DNA of 64,000 nt from DUPU01 sp050952465 (lineage in GTDB: Bacteria; Bacillota; Dehalobacteriia; Dehalobacteriales; Dehalobacteriaceae): positions 62,001-126,000 of the forward strand of contig JBMNKZ010000009.1 of NCBI GenBank assembly GCA_050952465.1. Direction: 5' to 3'. A model generated the notes under the pieces. It had not been told where the DNA came from. It ran no database searches and saw nothing but the letters and a program-made list of their open reading frames with translations. Position numbers and translations under genes: made by a program. This document shows, piece after piece, positions 34,552-43,333 of this stretch; within the stretch, counting starts at the first letter, position 1, and every line of letters begins with the position of its first letter.

Positions 34552-35460
34552 ATGGGCTTATTTTCTAAAAAACCCCCTTGCCCCATCTGCGGCGGCAAAA
34601 TTTCGTGGTTTCTGCCATCGAAGATTGAGGGCCAATACATCTGTGACAACTGTTACAGCAAAATTGATATGGAGGACGGCAAGAGAAATCATCTGACGAT
34701 GCAGGGCTTTCGGGAATATTTAGCATTTCATGATCAAAATCAGTTGCTGAAAGATCAGTTTGTAATATCTGAGCGGATTGACTTCGGCTTTTGGGATACC
34801 AAAATCATCTTTGATTACCAGGACAAGCTGTTCTGCATGAGCAAAAACCCGGACAAAACCGTGTTTGAAGGGAAACACCTGAAATCCTTTACCATTAAAG
34901 AGGATAGCGCGCCCCTGTTTGAGGGCTCGGCGGCTGGCATCCGCTGCTATGCCAGCACCGTGCCGGAACGGGCCATGGCACTTGCACCGCAAATATCTCA
35001 GTTTATGATGAACAAGCGGATGGCTCGTGCTCTTGACAAGTTGGATGACGGCAAGGAAAACGGGTCGGCACAGGTGCAGCATTTTGATGTGCCGGAGCCC
35101 TTTAGAGCGTTTAACGTGGAACTTAAATTGGACCACCCTTACTGGACGGTGATCAAATGCGACATGGACGGCCCCCGATTTAATAATACCTACCCGGATG
35201 TGGACGACTATCTCAGCGACTACCAGCAGAGCATTGAGGAGCTTGAAAAGCTGGTAACTGCCTTTAAGACGGTGGCCTTTCCGGGCGCACCGGAACAGTC
35301 CATCGGCCTTGGGGTGGCGGGGGCACAGGCGGTACATACAACCAATGCATCCCCTACCGACGCCATCGAGGAAATTAAAAAATACAAGGCGCTTATGGAC
35401 GACGGCATCATTACCCAGCAGGAATTTGACGCAAAGAAAAGACAACTTCTGGGAATTTGA
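34552..35460 (+). CDS. Zinc-ribbon protein with C-terminal SHOCT domain
   Basis: 302 residues from ATG 34552 behind AAGGAGG. The N-terminal CPICGGKISWF...CDNCYSKI is a DUF4428-type zinc ribbon. The middle part is a PH-like or unknown domain. The C-terminus (IEEIKKYKALMDDGIITQQEFDAKKRQLL) is a SHOCT helix pair, quoted here as IEEIKKYKALMDDG and ITQQEFDAKKRQLL. Both are found in proteins thought to assist membrane or surface assemblies. It is cytoplasmic (no signal). It lies in the LemA operon, 27 bases after the DUF2207 gene. Confidence 0.83.
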   Translation: MGLFSKKPPCPICGGKISWFLPSKIEGQYICDNCYSKIDMEDGKRNHLTMQGFREYLAFHDQNQLLKDQFVISERIDFGFWDTKIIFDYQDKLFCMSKNPDKTVFEGKHLKSFTIKEDSAPLFEGSAAGIRCYASTVPERAMALAPQISQFMMNKRMARALDKLDDGKENGSAQVQHFDVPEPFRAFNVELKLDHPYWTVIKCDMDGPRFNNTYPDVDDYLSDYQQSIEELEKLVTAFKTVAFPGAPEQSIGLGVAGAQAVHTTNASPTDAIEEIKKYKALMDDGIITQQEFDAKKRQLLGI

Positions 35461-35497
35461 AGAAAATCGCCATATCCATGGGGAAGGAGGGGATGAC

Positions 35498-35686
35498 ATG
35501 ATTTATACCTGCGAAGACTGCGGCTTTTTGTTCTACCGGGCAGGAGAGGTAAAGGAATGCCCCTCCTGTGAGAAAATCCATATTCGTTTTGCCACCAAAG
35601 AAGAAATCCAAAAATTACAGAAACCTCTGGAACAAGGAAAACCAACTTTACGCGTTAAGGAGGAACAGATGCCAAGGATGTCGTGA
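35498..35686 (+). CDS. Small rubredoxin-like zinc-ribbon protein
   Basis: 62 residues from ATG 35498 behind GGGAAGGAGG. It opens with YTCEDCGFLFYRAGEVKECPSC, a two-CxxC zinc or iron knuckle. The rest is charged and helical. It is the last gene of the LemA operon. A second ribosome-site-like GGAGG inside its 3' end is followed by a five-codon frame only. In another frame after 35668 reads DAKDVVKQMQMAGVFSLRF, which may be the tail of a lost gene. Confidence 0.7.
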   Translation: MIYTCEDCGFLFYRAGEVKECPSCEKIHIRFATKEEIQKLQKPLEQGKPTLRVKEEQMPRMS

Positions 35687-35748
35687 AGCAGATGCAGATG
35701 GCGGGCGTATTCAGTTTACGTTTCCTTAAATTATCTTTATTGGTGGTT

Positions 35749-35774
35749 GCCTTGCCTTAGTGGCAAGGCTTTTT
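35749..35774 (+). terminator. Terminator of the LemA operon
   Basis: GCCTTGCC (35749-35756) pairs with GGCAAGGC (35762-35769) and five T follow. Confidence 0.9.
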
Positions 35775-35814
35775 GATAATTGGTTTTTTACTTATTTTTG
35801 ATTAACCATGAAGC

Positions 35815-36897
35815 CTAGTTATGTATTCTGTTAATGATTTTTCTTATTGTATCATTAACAGAGGTCTCATTCTTTAAATGTATCGACGGTATCCAAAAAC
35901 TGAGGATGCTTTTTTTATTCTTTTTCAAGTAGGAGTATATGATTTGTGCTTCATCAATATCCTGTTGTGTCAGCCCGGACATGCCTTTTTCAGATAAAAT
36001 CTTATCCGTGAGAATCTCTTTCAGGTATCCCGTCAACTTTGTCTGATTTCTCGACTCGATATTAAACATCTTCCGATAAAGAAGCTTATTACCCTTAATC
36101 AGGAATAGTTTAATATGCCCGTTATCAATAAATTCTATGGCTAGTATATTCCTGCTTTTTCCGGAGGATTGCACTAAGCGCTGCTTGGCAAATAAATGCT
36201 GCAATCCCAAATAATAATCCCTTAATTGGGAGGCCCTTTCAAATTCTAGATTCTCAACGGCCCTATCCAGTTTTTTTAGTAGCTCTTGAACAGGGACTGT
36301 ATCATTTCCACCTAATAACTGCTGTATTTTTTCTATGTGATTCCAATACTCTTTACTATCTACCGCACTGGTACACACTCCCAAACAAGAGCCCAATTGG
36401 TGAAATAAACAACCGTTAGTCCTTTTTACTAATTTAGGAACGGGACATTTTCGTATCGGGTAGAATTCATTCAAGTATTGTATCGCCGCCTCCACTCGGT
36501 GGGGACTCGTAAAAGGTCCGAAATATATAGCTTCGTCATCAGATTTTTCATTAACTTTAATTACTTTGGGGTATGGTTCCGCGGGTATTTTCAGATAGAT
36601 ATACTTTCGGGAATTCTTCATCAGCCTGTTGTATCTGGGCTGTATTTCCTTTATCAGGCGGCATTCATCAATTAAGGCATCCAATTCTGTATCTGTAACC
36701 AAATAATTTAAGTCGGCAATATGCTGTATCATTTCAGTAATTTTGGAAGACCGGTTTTTCTGGCTATGAAAATATTGAGAAACCCTGTTTTTGAGGTTTT
36801 TCGCTTTACCTACATAGATGATATTTCCCAGTGCATCAAACATCATATAGACACCGGGCTTTTGGGGAAGTTCTTTAATCATTTCCTTTATGTTCAT
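35815..36897 (-). CDS. Shortened UvrC-like GIY-YIG nuclease
   Basis: 360 residues on the minus strand from ATG 36897 (GGAG six bases upstream; TTG 36909 would include the ribosome site). It has a GIY-YIG domain (KPGVYMMFDALGNIIYVGKAK, then NLKNRVSQYF), the UvrC middle region with cysteines (RKCPVP, NGCLFHQLGSCLGVC) and a UVR motif (NLEFERASQLRD). UvrC is normally about 600 residues; the RNase-H-like 5' nuclease and the helix-hairpin-helix part are absent. It could make only the 3' incision, as Cho does, but unlike Cho it keeps the UvrB-binding UVR motif. A full-length uvrC presumably lies elsewhere. No SOS box was recognised. Confidence 0.85.
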   Translation of the reverse strand: MNIKEMIKELPQKPGVYMMFDALGNIIYVGKAKNLKNRVSQYFHSQKNRSSKITEMIQHIADLNYLVTDTELDALIDECRLIKEIQPRYNRLMKNSRKYIYLKIPAEPYPKVIKVNEKSDDEAIYFGPFTSPHRVEAAIQYLNEFYPIRKCPVPKLVKRTNGCLFHQLGSCLGVCTSAVDSKEYWNHIEKIQQLLGGNDTVPVQELLKKLDRAVENLEFERASQLRDYYLGLQHLFAKQRLVQSSGKSRNILAIEFIDNGHIKLFLIKGNKLLYRKMFNIESRNQTKLTGYLKEILTDKILSEKGMSGLTQQDIDEAQIIYSYLKKNKKSILSFWIPSIHLKNETSVNDTIRKIINRIHN

Positions 36898-37052
36898 AAA
36901 ATACTCCAAAATTTTTTGTCCTTAGTATTATAACATCTGGGGATCATGTCGGGATAGTTTAAAAAATAGCTTTAATGCGTTGGAGTTCTTATAAACCAAA
37001 GGAGGAGATTTAAAATATAACTGACTGCTCAGGTATTCGGGAAAGGAACCGA

Positions 37053-37058
37053 TATAAT
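37053..37058 (+). promoter_or_regulatory. Possible -10 box before the hemerythrin gene
   Basis: TATAAT stands 44 bases before the start codon, with no convincing -35 at 16-18 bases. The rest of the 36,900-37,096 spacer shows nothing clear. Confidence 0.35.
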
Positions 37059-37096
37059 GTATATAGATAAAAATAATTTTGAAAGGACATGATATC

Positions 37097-37525
37097 ATGA
37101 TTTGGAAAGATAAGTATGCGCTGGGCGTTCCGATTGTGGATGAGCAGCATAAAGAACTTTTCCGGCGTATTGATTTGTTCGTACAAACGTTACGCTCAAC
37201 TGTTGATTGGGATGAGAAGGTACAGCGCGTAAATGAAACACTTGAGTTTATGAAGGCATATGTGGTTGAACATTTCCATGACGAGGAAGCGTATCAGAAG
37301 CGTATCGGATACCCCGATTATCAAAGGCATAAGAAAATACATGACGATATGGTAAATTATGTATCCCGGGTTTCTGCCGAATATGAGCGCAGCGGCTATA
37401 GCGAGCAGCTCATGCAACAGTTTGCCGGCAAGCTCCTTGCGTGGTTGATTAACCATGTAGCAGCCGAAGACCAGCGAATTGCCACTTACGCGATAGAAAA
37501 GGGGGTGGCCGGTAATGACCGCTAA
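37097..37525 (+). CDS. Bacteriohemerythrin
   Basis: 142 residues from ATG 37097 behind GAAAGGA. It carries the diiron ligands of hemerythrin: WKDKYALGVPIVDEQHKELF, HFHDEEAYQKRIGYPDYQRHKKIH and INHVAAED, with the expected spacing of His and the bridging Glu/Asp. It binds O2 or NO reversibly at a nonheme diiron site. It overlaps the CheX-like gene by 11 bases, so the pair is co-translated. In an anaerobe it may serve as an O2 scavenger or as the sensor of an oxygen-tactic pathway. Confidence 0.92.
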   Translation: MIWKDKYALGVPIVDEQHKELFRRIDLFVQTLRSTVDWDEKVQRVNETLEFMKAYVVEHFHDEEAYQKRIGYPDYQRHKKIHDDMVNYVSRVSAEYERSGYSEQLMQQFAGKLLAWLINHVAAEDQRIATYAIEKGVAGNDR

Positions 37526-37964
37526 GCTTTATGACTCGTTTTTGGAAGCGACACGGAACGTGTTCCACCTCATGCTTGATTTATCCGATATCAGCGACCG
37601 ACCGGCGGAAACCTTTAAGCCTGAAGATGAGTTGGATATCTCTGTTGAAATTGTTGGGGATCTTGTCGGAAAAGTCATCTACCGGTTTCCCGGTACAACA
37701 TCTCTCAACATAGTAAAAATTATGAGCGGCATGGAAATCGAAACAGTAGATGATTTTGTCATATCCGCAATGTCGGAAATTTCAAATATTATCAGCGGCA
37801 ATGTTCTTACCATGCTTGCGGCAGATAATTTAAAATGCGATATAGGTACACCCCAGTTGCATAAGTCGGATGACGGAAAGATGTATTTAACACGTACAAC
37901 TTGCTGCATTTCTACCTCGGCAGGTGATGTTGGCCTCGATATACGATTAAACCCGATAGCTTAG
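37515..37964 (+). CDS. CheX-like chemotaxis phosphatase
   Basis: 149 residues from ATG 37515. The two-part alpha/beta layout of CheX is visible (ISVEIVGDLVGKVIYRFP, LNIVKIMSGMEIETVDDFVISAMSEISNIISGN in pieces: DDFVISAMSEISNIISGN). The ExxN catalytic signature of CheC/CheX/FliY is present as EISN. CheX dephosphorylates CheY-P. No cheA, cheY or receptor gene is in the window. Translational coupling to the hemerythrin suggests oxygen-linked control of motility signalling. Confidence 0.82.
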   Translation: MTAKLYDSFLEATRNVFHLMLDLSDISDRPAETFKPEDELDISVEIVGDLVGKVIYRFPGTTSLNIVKIMSGMEIETVDDFVISAMSEISNIISGNVLTMLAADNLKCDIGTPQLHKSDDGKMYLTRTTCCISTSAGDVGLDIRLNPIA

Positions 37965-37991
37965 CCGCTCACAATCCGGACGTTCGTCCCT

Positions 37992-38023
37992 ACCCTGGCA
38001 GCGATGTTAAATGCCAGGGTTTC
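37992..38023 (+). terminator. Terminator after the hemerythrin-CheX pair
   Basis: ACCCTGGCA (37992-38000) pairs with TGCCAGGGT (38012-38020), an 11-base loop, then a short T-rich tail. Confidence 0.7.
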
Positions 38024-38108
38024 ATTATTAAGCAAAGCTTTCTCTTTAGGATCATGTAAAAATATGTTATAGTAATTAGGGTTTATACATAAAGGAACGG
38101 TGATAATA

Positions 38109-38801
38109 TTGGTCAAATTCAATAATGACTGGGATGAATTATTAAAAGACGAGTTCCAAAAGGAATACTATCTAAAACTACGGCAGTTTTTAAAAAAAGA
38201 ATACAGTTCTAAAATCATTTACCCGGATATGTATCATATTTTTGAAGCTTTAAAATTAACGGCATACAAAGACGTAAAAGTGGTGATTTTTGGACAAGAC
38301 CCCTATCATGGTGAAAATCAAGCCCATGGACTGGCTTTTTCTGTGCAAAAAGGGGTTAGTATCCCGCCGTCTTTGGTAAATATTTATAAAGAATTAGTTA
38401 ATGACTTGGGGTGTTACATGCCGAATAACGGATATTTGGTACCCTGGGCAAAGCAGGGGGTATTACTGCTTAACACTAGTTTGACGGTAGTAGCGAATGC
38501 GGCTAATTCCCATCGAAACAAAGGTTGGGAGAAATTTACAGATGCAGTAATTAAATTGTTGAACCAAAAGGATGCACCTGTTGTTTTTCTTTTATGGGGC
38601 AATAATGCTAAGGAAAAAGCTAAATACTTAACTAATCCAAAACACTTGATTTTGAAATCTGCGCACCCCAGCCCGCTTTCCGCTACCAGGGGGTTTTTCG
38701 GCTGCAAACATTTTTCTCAGGCAAATAAATTTTTAAGAGAAAAGGGACAAACTGAAATAGACTGGCAAATACCCAATATCCCTAAGCTAAAAACTAAGTA
38801 A
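38109..38801 (+). CDS. ung: Uracil-DNA glycosylase
   Basis: 230 residues from TTG 38109, preceded by GGTGAT; GTG 38100 is an alternative adding three residues. Family-1 UDG motifs are intact: catalytic GQDPYHG (near residue 60), FSVQKGVSIPPSLVNI, VLLLNTSLTV and the Leu loop HPSPLSA. It removes uracil from DNA in base-excision repair. Length matches the family (about 225). Confidence 0.95.
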   Translation: MVKFNNDWDELLKDEFQKEYYLKLRQFLKKEYSSKIIYPDMYHIFEALKLTAYKDVKVVIFGQDPYHGENQAHGLAFSVQKGVSIPPSLVNIYKELVNDLGCYMPNNGYLVPWAKQGVLLLNTSLTVVANAANSHRNKGWEKFTDAVIKLLNQKDAPVVFLLWGNNAKEKAKYLTNPKHLILKSAHPSPLSATRGFFGCKHFSQANKFLREKGQTEIDWQIPNIPKLKTK

Positions 38802-38841
38802 AAACCGGAGCAGGATGATAGGAAAATAAGGAGCGATACCA

Positions 38842-39327
38842 TTGTCAATTGAAAAAGTACGAGAACATTTAAAAAAATGGGGTAAAAGCAAAGATATTCT
38901 GGAACTTCCCATGTCCATTGCCACGGTAGAATTGGCCGCCCAAGCATTGAACGTGGAACCGGGGAGAATTGCGAAAACTCTTTCCTTAAAAAATGGAACG
39001 GGTGCTTTATTGGTCGTAACAGCCGGGGATGCTAAAATAGACAATGGGAAATTCAAAAAAGAATTTGGATTTAAAGTCAAGATGCTTACGCCAGATGAAG
39101 TACTTGCTTTAACCGGACATGCTGTAGGCGGGGTATGCCCTTTTGGCTTGCCGAAAAGTTCTTCTATTTACTTGGATTTATCTTTAAAAAGATTTAAGAC
39201 GGTTTTTCCAGCCTGTGGAAGTAGTAATTCTGCTATTGAGCTTACCTGTGATGAACTTGATAAGTACTCTCTTAATAAAAAGTGGATCGATGTCTGTAAA
39301 GGCTGGGATGAAGAGGTAAATATTTGA
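38842..39327 (+). CDS. YbaK/EbsC-family aminoacyl-tRNA editing protein
   Basis: 161 residues from TTG 38842 behind ATAAGGAG. It has a complete YbaK fold (AAQALNVEPGRIAKTLSLK, LLVVTAGDAKID, GHAVGGVCPFGL, FPACGSSNSAIEL). Members hydrolyse mischarged tRNA such as Cys-tRNA(Pro). The exact substrate cannot be told from the sequence. It lies 40 bases behind ung, possibly in one transcript. Confidence 0.88.
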   Translation: MSIEKVREHLKKWGKSKDILELPMSIATVELAAQALNVEPGRIAKTLSLKNGTGALLVVTAGDAKIDNGKFKKEFGFKVKMLTPDEVLALTGHAVGGVCPFGLPKSSSIYLDLSLKRFKTVFPACGSSNSAIELTCDELDKYSLNKKWIDVCKGWDEEVNI

Positions 39328-39372
39328 TATAATGACAAGAGAAGTCAAAAAAGTTTGAATGGAGAGGTTCAG

Positions 39373-40149
39373 TTGCTAGCGGACTACCATGTGCATTCAT
39401 TGGGGCACAAAGAGAGAACCCAGTCTCTTAATAACCTGGAATCTTTTGTGTTACAGGCCATTAAAAAAGGGATAAAGGAGATAGGGTTTACAGATCATGA
39501 TTGGGTAGAAAAAAGTCCGAATTTCTCCCTATTCCAAGAACTTCAAGAAAAATATCCTGGAATATCCATCCGGGTAGGAATAGAAGTCGATCACATGATT
39601 GGCCGGGAAGAGGAAATATACTCTTATATTAAAGATCAGCCTTTTGATTATGTTATGGGGGGAGTGCATCATCTAGGGGAAGAAAAATGGATGTTTGACC
39701 TTCCTGATTATACCGACGGATATAGGGGAAAGAATATTGATGATCTTTATATTGAGTATTTTAAGACGGTGGAGCATGCGGCTTTATCTGACCTTTATCA
39801 GATTATACCACATCTGGATTTAATTAAAGTATTTGGTTACCGTCCAAGAAAGCCAGCAGTCTCATTAATTGGTAATTTGTTGGAAATCATTAAAGAAAAA
39901 TCTTTAGCCATAGAGATCAACACCAATGGTTTATATAAACCGGTGGGGGAAATATATCCGGCCAGGGAAATTCTACAAAAATGTTTTAAATTAGGGATAC
40001 CTATCACCATCGGTTCAGATGCCCACCGTTATGAAGACGTAGGGCGAAGTTTTAATGCCGCCTGTGCCCTGGCTTATCAAGTTGGTTATCGGCAGATCGC
40101 TACTTTTCGTCAAAAAGAGTTAATTATGCAAAACTTGGACTGTGACTAA
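39373..40149 (+). CDS. PHP-domain phosphoesterase (histidinol-phosphatase-like)
   Basis: 258 residues from TTG 39373, chosen because GGAGAGG lies five bases upstream. Metal motifs of the PHP superfamily are present: DYHVHS at the N-terminus, GFTDHDW, EVDHMIG, GGVHHLG and SDAHR near the C-terminus. HisK-type histidinol phosphatases share this layout, but no his genes are nearby, so a general phosphoesterase is equally possible. Confidence 0.82.
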   Translation: MLADYHVHSLGHKERTQSLNNLESFVLQAIKKGIKEIGFTDHDWVEKSPNFSLFQELQEKYPGISIRVGIEVDHMIGREEEIYSYIKDQPFDYVMGGVHHLGEEKWMFDLPDYTDGYRGKNIDDLYIEYFKTVEHAALSDLYQIIPHLDLIKVFGYRPRKPAVSLIGNLLEIIKEKSLAIEINTNGLYKPVGEIYPAREILQKCFKLGIPITIGSDAHRYEDVGRSFNAACALAYQVGYRQIATFRQKELIMQNLDCD

Positions 40150-40268
40150 AGTTTACCTTAAATTATTAGATTAAGGGTAAATTGCTTAAGTAGAAAGCAG
40201 GGATTTAAAAATTTATAGAGAAAATGATAAGACACTATAATAGAAGATTGGTTTTAGGGGGTAGCCGG

Positions 40269-40628
40269 ATGAGTGTAAATGACCGTGCTCATGAGTTGGC
40301 TAGGACACTTCAGGAAAGCGAAGAATATCGAAGATATGCCGAAGCCAAAGAAAAATTACAAAGTGATGAAGAAAATGCTAATATGCTCCAGGAATTCCGT
40401 CGGAAACAAATTGAACTACAAATTGCGGAAATGACTGGGGAAGATATTGAAAATAGTTTAGAACAGTTGGAAAATATTTATCAATTGTTAAGTATGAATC
40501 CAATTATAAATGAATTTCTTACAGCTGAATATCGCTTGGCTCGATTGATGACTGATGTGCAGAAAATTATTGGAGAAGCTTTAGATTTATGGATAGACTT
40601 GGATTATGTGAAAAAATATATGAATTAA
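40269..40628 (+). CDS. YlbF/YmcA-family protein
   Basis: 119 residues from ATG 40269, behind GGGGGTAG; the in-frame ATG at 40224 has no ribosome site. It is all helical with the YlbF core (ARTLQESEEYRRYAEAKEKL, FRRKQIELQIAEM, SMNPIINEFLTAEYRL). In Bacillus YlbF and YmcA form a complex with YaaT affecting RNase Y-dependent mRNA processing, competence and sporulation. The role here is inferred. Confidence 0.85.
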   Translation: MSVNDRAHELARTLQESEEYRRYAEAKEKLQSDEENANMLQEFRRKQIELQIAEMTGEDIENSLEQLENIYQLLSMNPIINEFLTAEYRLARLMTDVQKIIGEALDLWIDLDYVKKYMN

Positions 40629-40704
40629 ATATAACGAGGCGAAGGTTACGGGTTAGGATTCCTAAAGTACAAATATTATCAAATGTGTCTTGAGGTGGAG
40701 AATT

Positions 40705-41109
40705 GTGAAAAGGATGACGAAACAAAGAAAAACAATTTTAGAAGTTATACGCAGTACAACCTGTCATCCTACGGCTGAATGGATTTACGAACAAGCAAGA
40801 AAGGTAATTCCAGAGATAAGTTTAGGTACAATATATCGTAACCTGCAAGTTTTAGTTCAGGAACAAGAAATCCAAGAATTGAAATATGGGAGCACCTTTA
40901 GTAGGTTTGATGGCAACACCCATCCTCATTATCATTTTGTCTGTCTTAAATGTGGCCAAGTATATGATTTGAATATGCCGGTGCTTACGAAACTGAATCA
41001 GCAAGCGGCAAAGATTATCGGCGGGAGTGTGGAAAGCCATCGATTAGTGTTTTATGGAGCCTGTCAGCAATGTGAAAAGGAAGAAGCAGAAGTATCAAGC
41101 ACTAAGTAA
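40705..41109 (+). CDS. Fur-family metalloregulator (PerR-like)
   Basis: 134 residues from GTG 40705 behind GAGGTGGAG. It has a winged-helix DNA-binding domain (TKQRKTILEVIRST, HPTAEWIYEQARKVIPEISLGTIYRNL in pieces), regulatory metal ligands (HPHYHFVCLKCGQVYDL) and a structural Zn site made by CLKC and CQQC. Sequence and length fit PerR/Fur. Peroxide versus iron sensing cannot be decided here. Confidence 0.88.
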   Translation: MKRMTKQRKTILEVIRSTTCHPTAEWIYEQARKVIPEISLGTIYRNLQVLVQEQEIQELKYGSTFSRFDGNTHPHYHFVCLKCGQVYDLNMPVLTKLNQQAAKIIGGSVESHRLVFYGACQQCEKEEAEVSSTK

Positions 41110-41172
41110 AAAAACATAATTGAGGCAGGATTTAAAATACTTGTCGGGGCTGAATAAGAAAGGTTGTTGGAA

Positions 41173-42039
41173 ATGGTTTTTTCAGTACAAGAACTGAAGG
41201 AAAAGTTTGAACAGGAGAACTATATCTGTGATGAAGATATTTTGGTTCCTGTTTATTTATCATTAAAGCTAAACAAACCCCTTTTGATTACCGGTGCGCC
41301 CGGGGTAGGTAAGACGGAGATTGCTAAGGTATTAAGCAAGGTGTTAAAGACAGAATTAATCCGCCTCCAGTGCTACGAAGGACTGGATGAAAATAAAGCA
41401 TTATATGAATGGAATTATCAAAAGCAGCTTTTACACATTCAGTCCCATAGAAATAATTCGGAAGCGGGAGAAGATATTTTCTCCCGGGAATATCTTTTAG
41501 AACGGCCATTGTTAAAGGCGATTTTAAAACCGCAGAAAGTGGTTTTGCTGATCGATGAAATTGATAAAACTGACGCTGAATTCGAAGCTTTTTTATTTGA
41601 GGTGTTGTCTGATTTTCAGGTGTCAGTCCCAGAACTGGGAACTGTTAAGGCAAAGGAAATTCCGATAGTAGTTCTTACCAGCAATGGAGAACGTGATCTT
41701 TCTGATGGGTTGAAACGTCGCTGTATTTTTCTCCATATTGATTTTCCTTCCCCGGAAAAGGAGGCGGAAATTGTTAAAAGAAAGGTGCCTCAATTGGGTA
41801 CAGAGTTAACCTGGCGGTTGGTGAAAGGCGTGGCTTATTTAAGGACGGAGCTGGCTTTGAAAAAGAAACCTTCCATCTCAGAGACCCTGGATTGGGCTGA
41901 GGCCTTACTCACCCTTAATGCTGAAAGAATGACGGAGCACCTAATCAATCAGACCATAAATCTACTCTTAAAAGACAAAGAAGATTTAGATTTGTTCCGG
42001 GAAAAAGGGGGAGCCGGGGAAATGCTAAGGAAGGTGTAG
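41173..42039 (+). CDS. MoxR-type AAA+ ATPase
   Basis: 288 residues from ATG 41173 (AGAAAGG nine bases upstream; TTG 41164 is possible). Walker A is GAPGVGKTEIAK, Walker B VVLLIDEIDKTD and sensor 1 VLTSNGERDLSD. MoxR ATPases act with VWA partners in metal insertion or protein remodelling. The next gene, one base away, is a CoxE-type VWA protein, so the pair is a typical MoxR-VWA chaperone unit. The client is unknown. Confidence 0.9.
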   Translation: MVFSVQELKEKFEQENYICDEDILVPVYLSLKLNKPLLITGAPGVGKTEIAKVLSKVLKTELIRLQCYEGLDENKALYEWNYQKQLLHIQSHRNNSEAGEDIFSREYLLERPLLKAILKPQKVVLLIDEIDKTDAEFEAFLFEVLSDFQVSVPELGTVKAKEIPIVVLTSNGERDLSDGLKRRCIFLHIDFPSPEKEAEIVKRKVPQLGTELTWRLVKGVAYLRTELALKKKPSISETLDWAEALLTLNAERMTEHLINQTINLLLKDKEDLDLFREKGGAGEMLRKV

Positions 42040-42040
42040 T

Positions 42041-43324
42041 GTGGAAAATTCCCTTGAAAACAATATCTTGCGTTTTGTCCTGATTCTCAGAAGTTTAGGA
42101 CTAAAAATCGGCACTTCAGAAACCATAGATGCTTTGATTGCCGTCAGAAATATAGATTTGACGGAAAGAAGACAATTTCAATCTGCTTTAAAGGCGACTT
42201 TAATCAAAGATGCCGTCCATTATCCTTTATTTGACTCTGCCTTTCAAAAATTTTTTGTCGAATCACAAATGAGGGAGAGTCAGGTGGAGGAGAAAAAAGA
42301 ATATACTAAAGGAATAGAAGAGGCTAAAAAAGATCTGGAATTTCAAGAAGAGTACCTGGATTTGGGGCAAGATTATCTGGATATGTATGGTCAACTGCCC
42401 CAAAAGTCCCGGGAGCAAATAAAAGAATTTCTTAAAAGAACTTCCGCCGGGAAGAATGTCACCCCTAAATTTAAACCAGTGGTTGAACATGTAATTAAAG
42501 GGGCCTTGGAATATCACCGTAACCATAGTGATCTTCCCCAGATGCTTCCCTTTGAGTTAACGGGGATTGAAGAAATTGACGCTGTGCTGCATCAAATTGC
42601 CCACAATCAAGAAGCCAGGGATTTATTTTTTAAAAATATGGCTGCTATTGATGAAAAAGATTATTTGGAGGCAGCGGTTTTAATCAGGAAACTGACCAGG
42701 CGTCTGGCCTCTAGAATCGGACGTCGGTATCGAAGAAGTTCTAAGATCAAAAGAATTGATGTGAGACGTTCTATCCGAGCCGGCATTAAATACGGAGGAA
42801 CCTTATTGGATTTAAAATACCGACAGAAAAAAGTACAAAAACCAGAGATTCTCCTGTTGTGCGATGTTTCCGGTTCCATGATTAAGTATTCTCGGTTTAC
42901 CCTTCAGTTTATGAGCGGGTTGTCTGAGGTTTTGCCTCGGATGGAGGCCTTTGTCTTTGCTGATAATTTGGAGAAGATAGACCTGGCTAATTTTTCTTTT
43001 ACCAATCTCACAAGCAGCGGGTGGGGGGAGGGGACAAACCTCAATGTTTCTTTAAATAGACTCAGGAAAGATTATCAGGGGTTACTGAAGCCTTTAACAG
43101 TTTTGATTATTTTAAGCGACACGAAGTCTCTGCAAGCAGAGCTGGCGGCTGAGCAGTTAAAAAAAATTAGGCAAAAAATAAAGGATATAATTTGGTTAAA
43201 CCCATTGCCAGGCCAACAATGGTCAAAGTACCATACAGTAGCTCTGTTTAAACGTTACTCAGTGATGTGGGAGTGTAGTTCTCTCGCCCACTTAGCCGGT
43301 GCTTTGCGTAAACACTTAGGATAA
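42041..43324 (+). CDS. VWA domain protein, CoxE-like
   Basis: 427 residues from GTG 42041, directly after the ATPase stop. The N-terminal half is helical and highly charged. The C-terminal half is a VWA domain with the MIDAS motif CDVSGSM, a conserved Thr in GEGTNLN and DTKS. It matches the CoxE family that works with MoxR AAA+ partners, in the known case in maturing the Mo/Cu CO dehydrogenase. No such enzyme is in the window. Confidence 0.88.
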   Translation: MENSLENNILRFVLILRSLGLKIGTSETIDALIAVRNIDLTERRQFQSALKATLIKDAVHYPLFDSAFQKFFVESQMRESQVEEKKEYTKGIEEAKKDLEFQEEYLDLGQDYLDMYGQLPQKSREQIKEFLKRTSAGKNVTPKFKPVVEHVIKGALEYHRNHSDLPQMLPFELTGIEEIDAVLHQIAHNQEARDLFFKNMAAIDEKDYLEAAVLIRKLTRRLASRIGRRYRRSSKIKRIDVRRSIRAGIKYGGTLLDLKYRQKKVQKPEILLLCDVSGSMIKYSRFTLQFMSGLSEVLPRMEAFVFADNLEKIDLANFSFTNLTSSGWGEGTNLNVSLNRLRKDYQGLLKPLTVLIILSDTKSLQAELAAEQLKKIRQKIKDIIWLNPLPGQQWSKYHTVALFKRYSVMWECSSLAHLAGALRKHLG

Positions 43325-43333
43325 GGAGGAATT

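Noticed and set aside
35668..35730. Separate gene reading DAKDVVKQMQMAGVFS
   Set aside because: There is no start codon with a ribosome site in that frame; at most it is the tail of a deleted gene.
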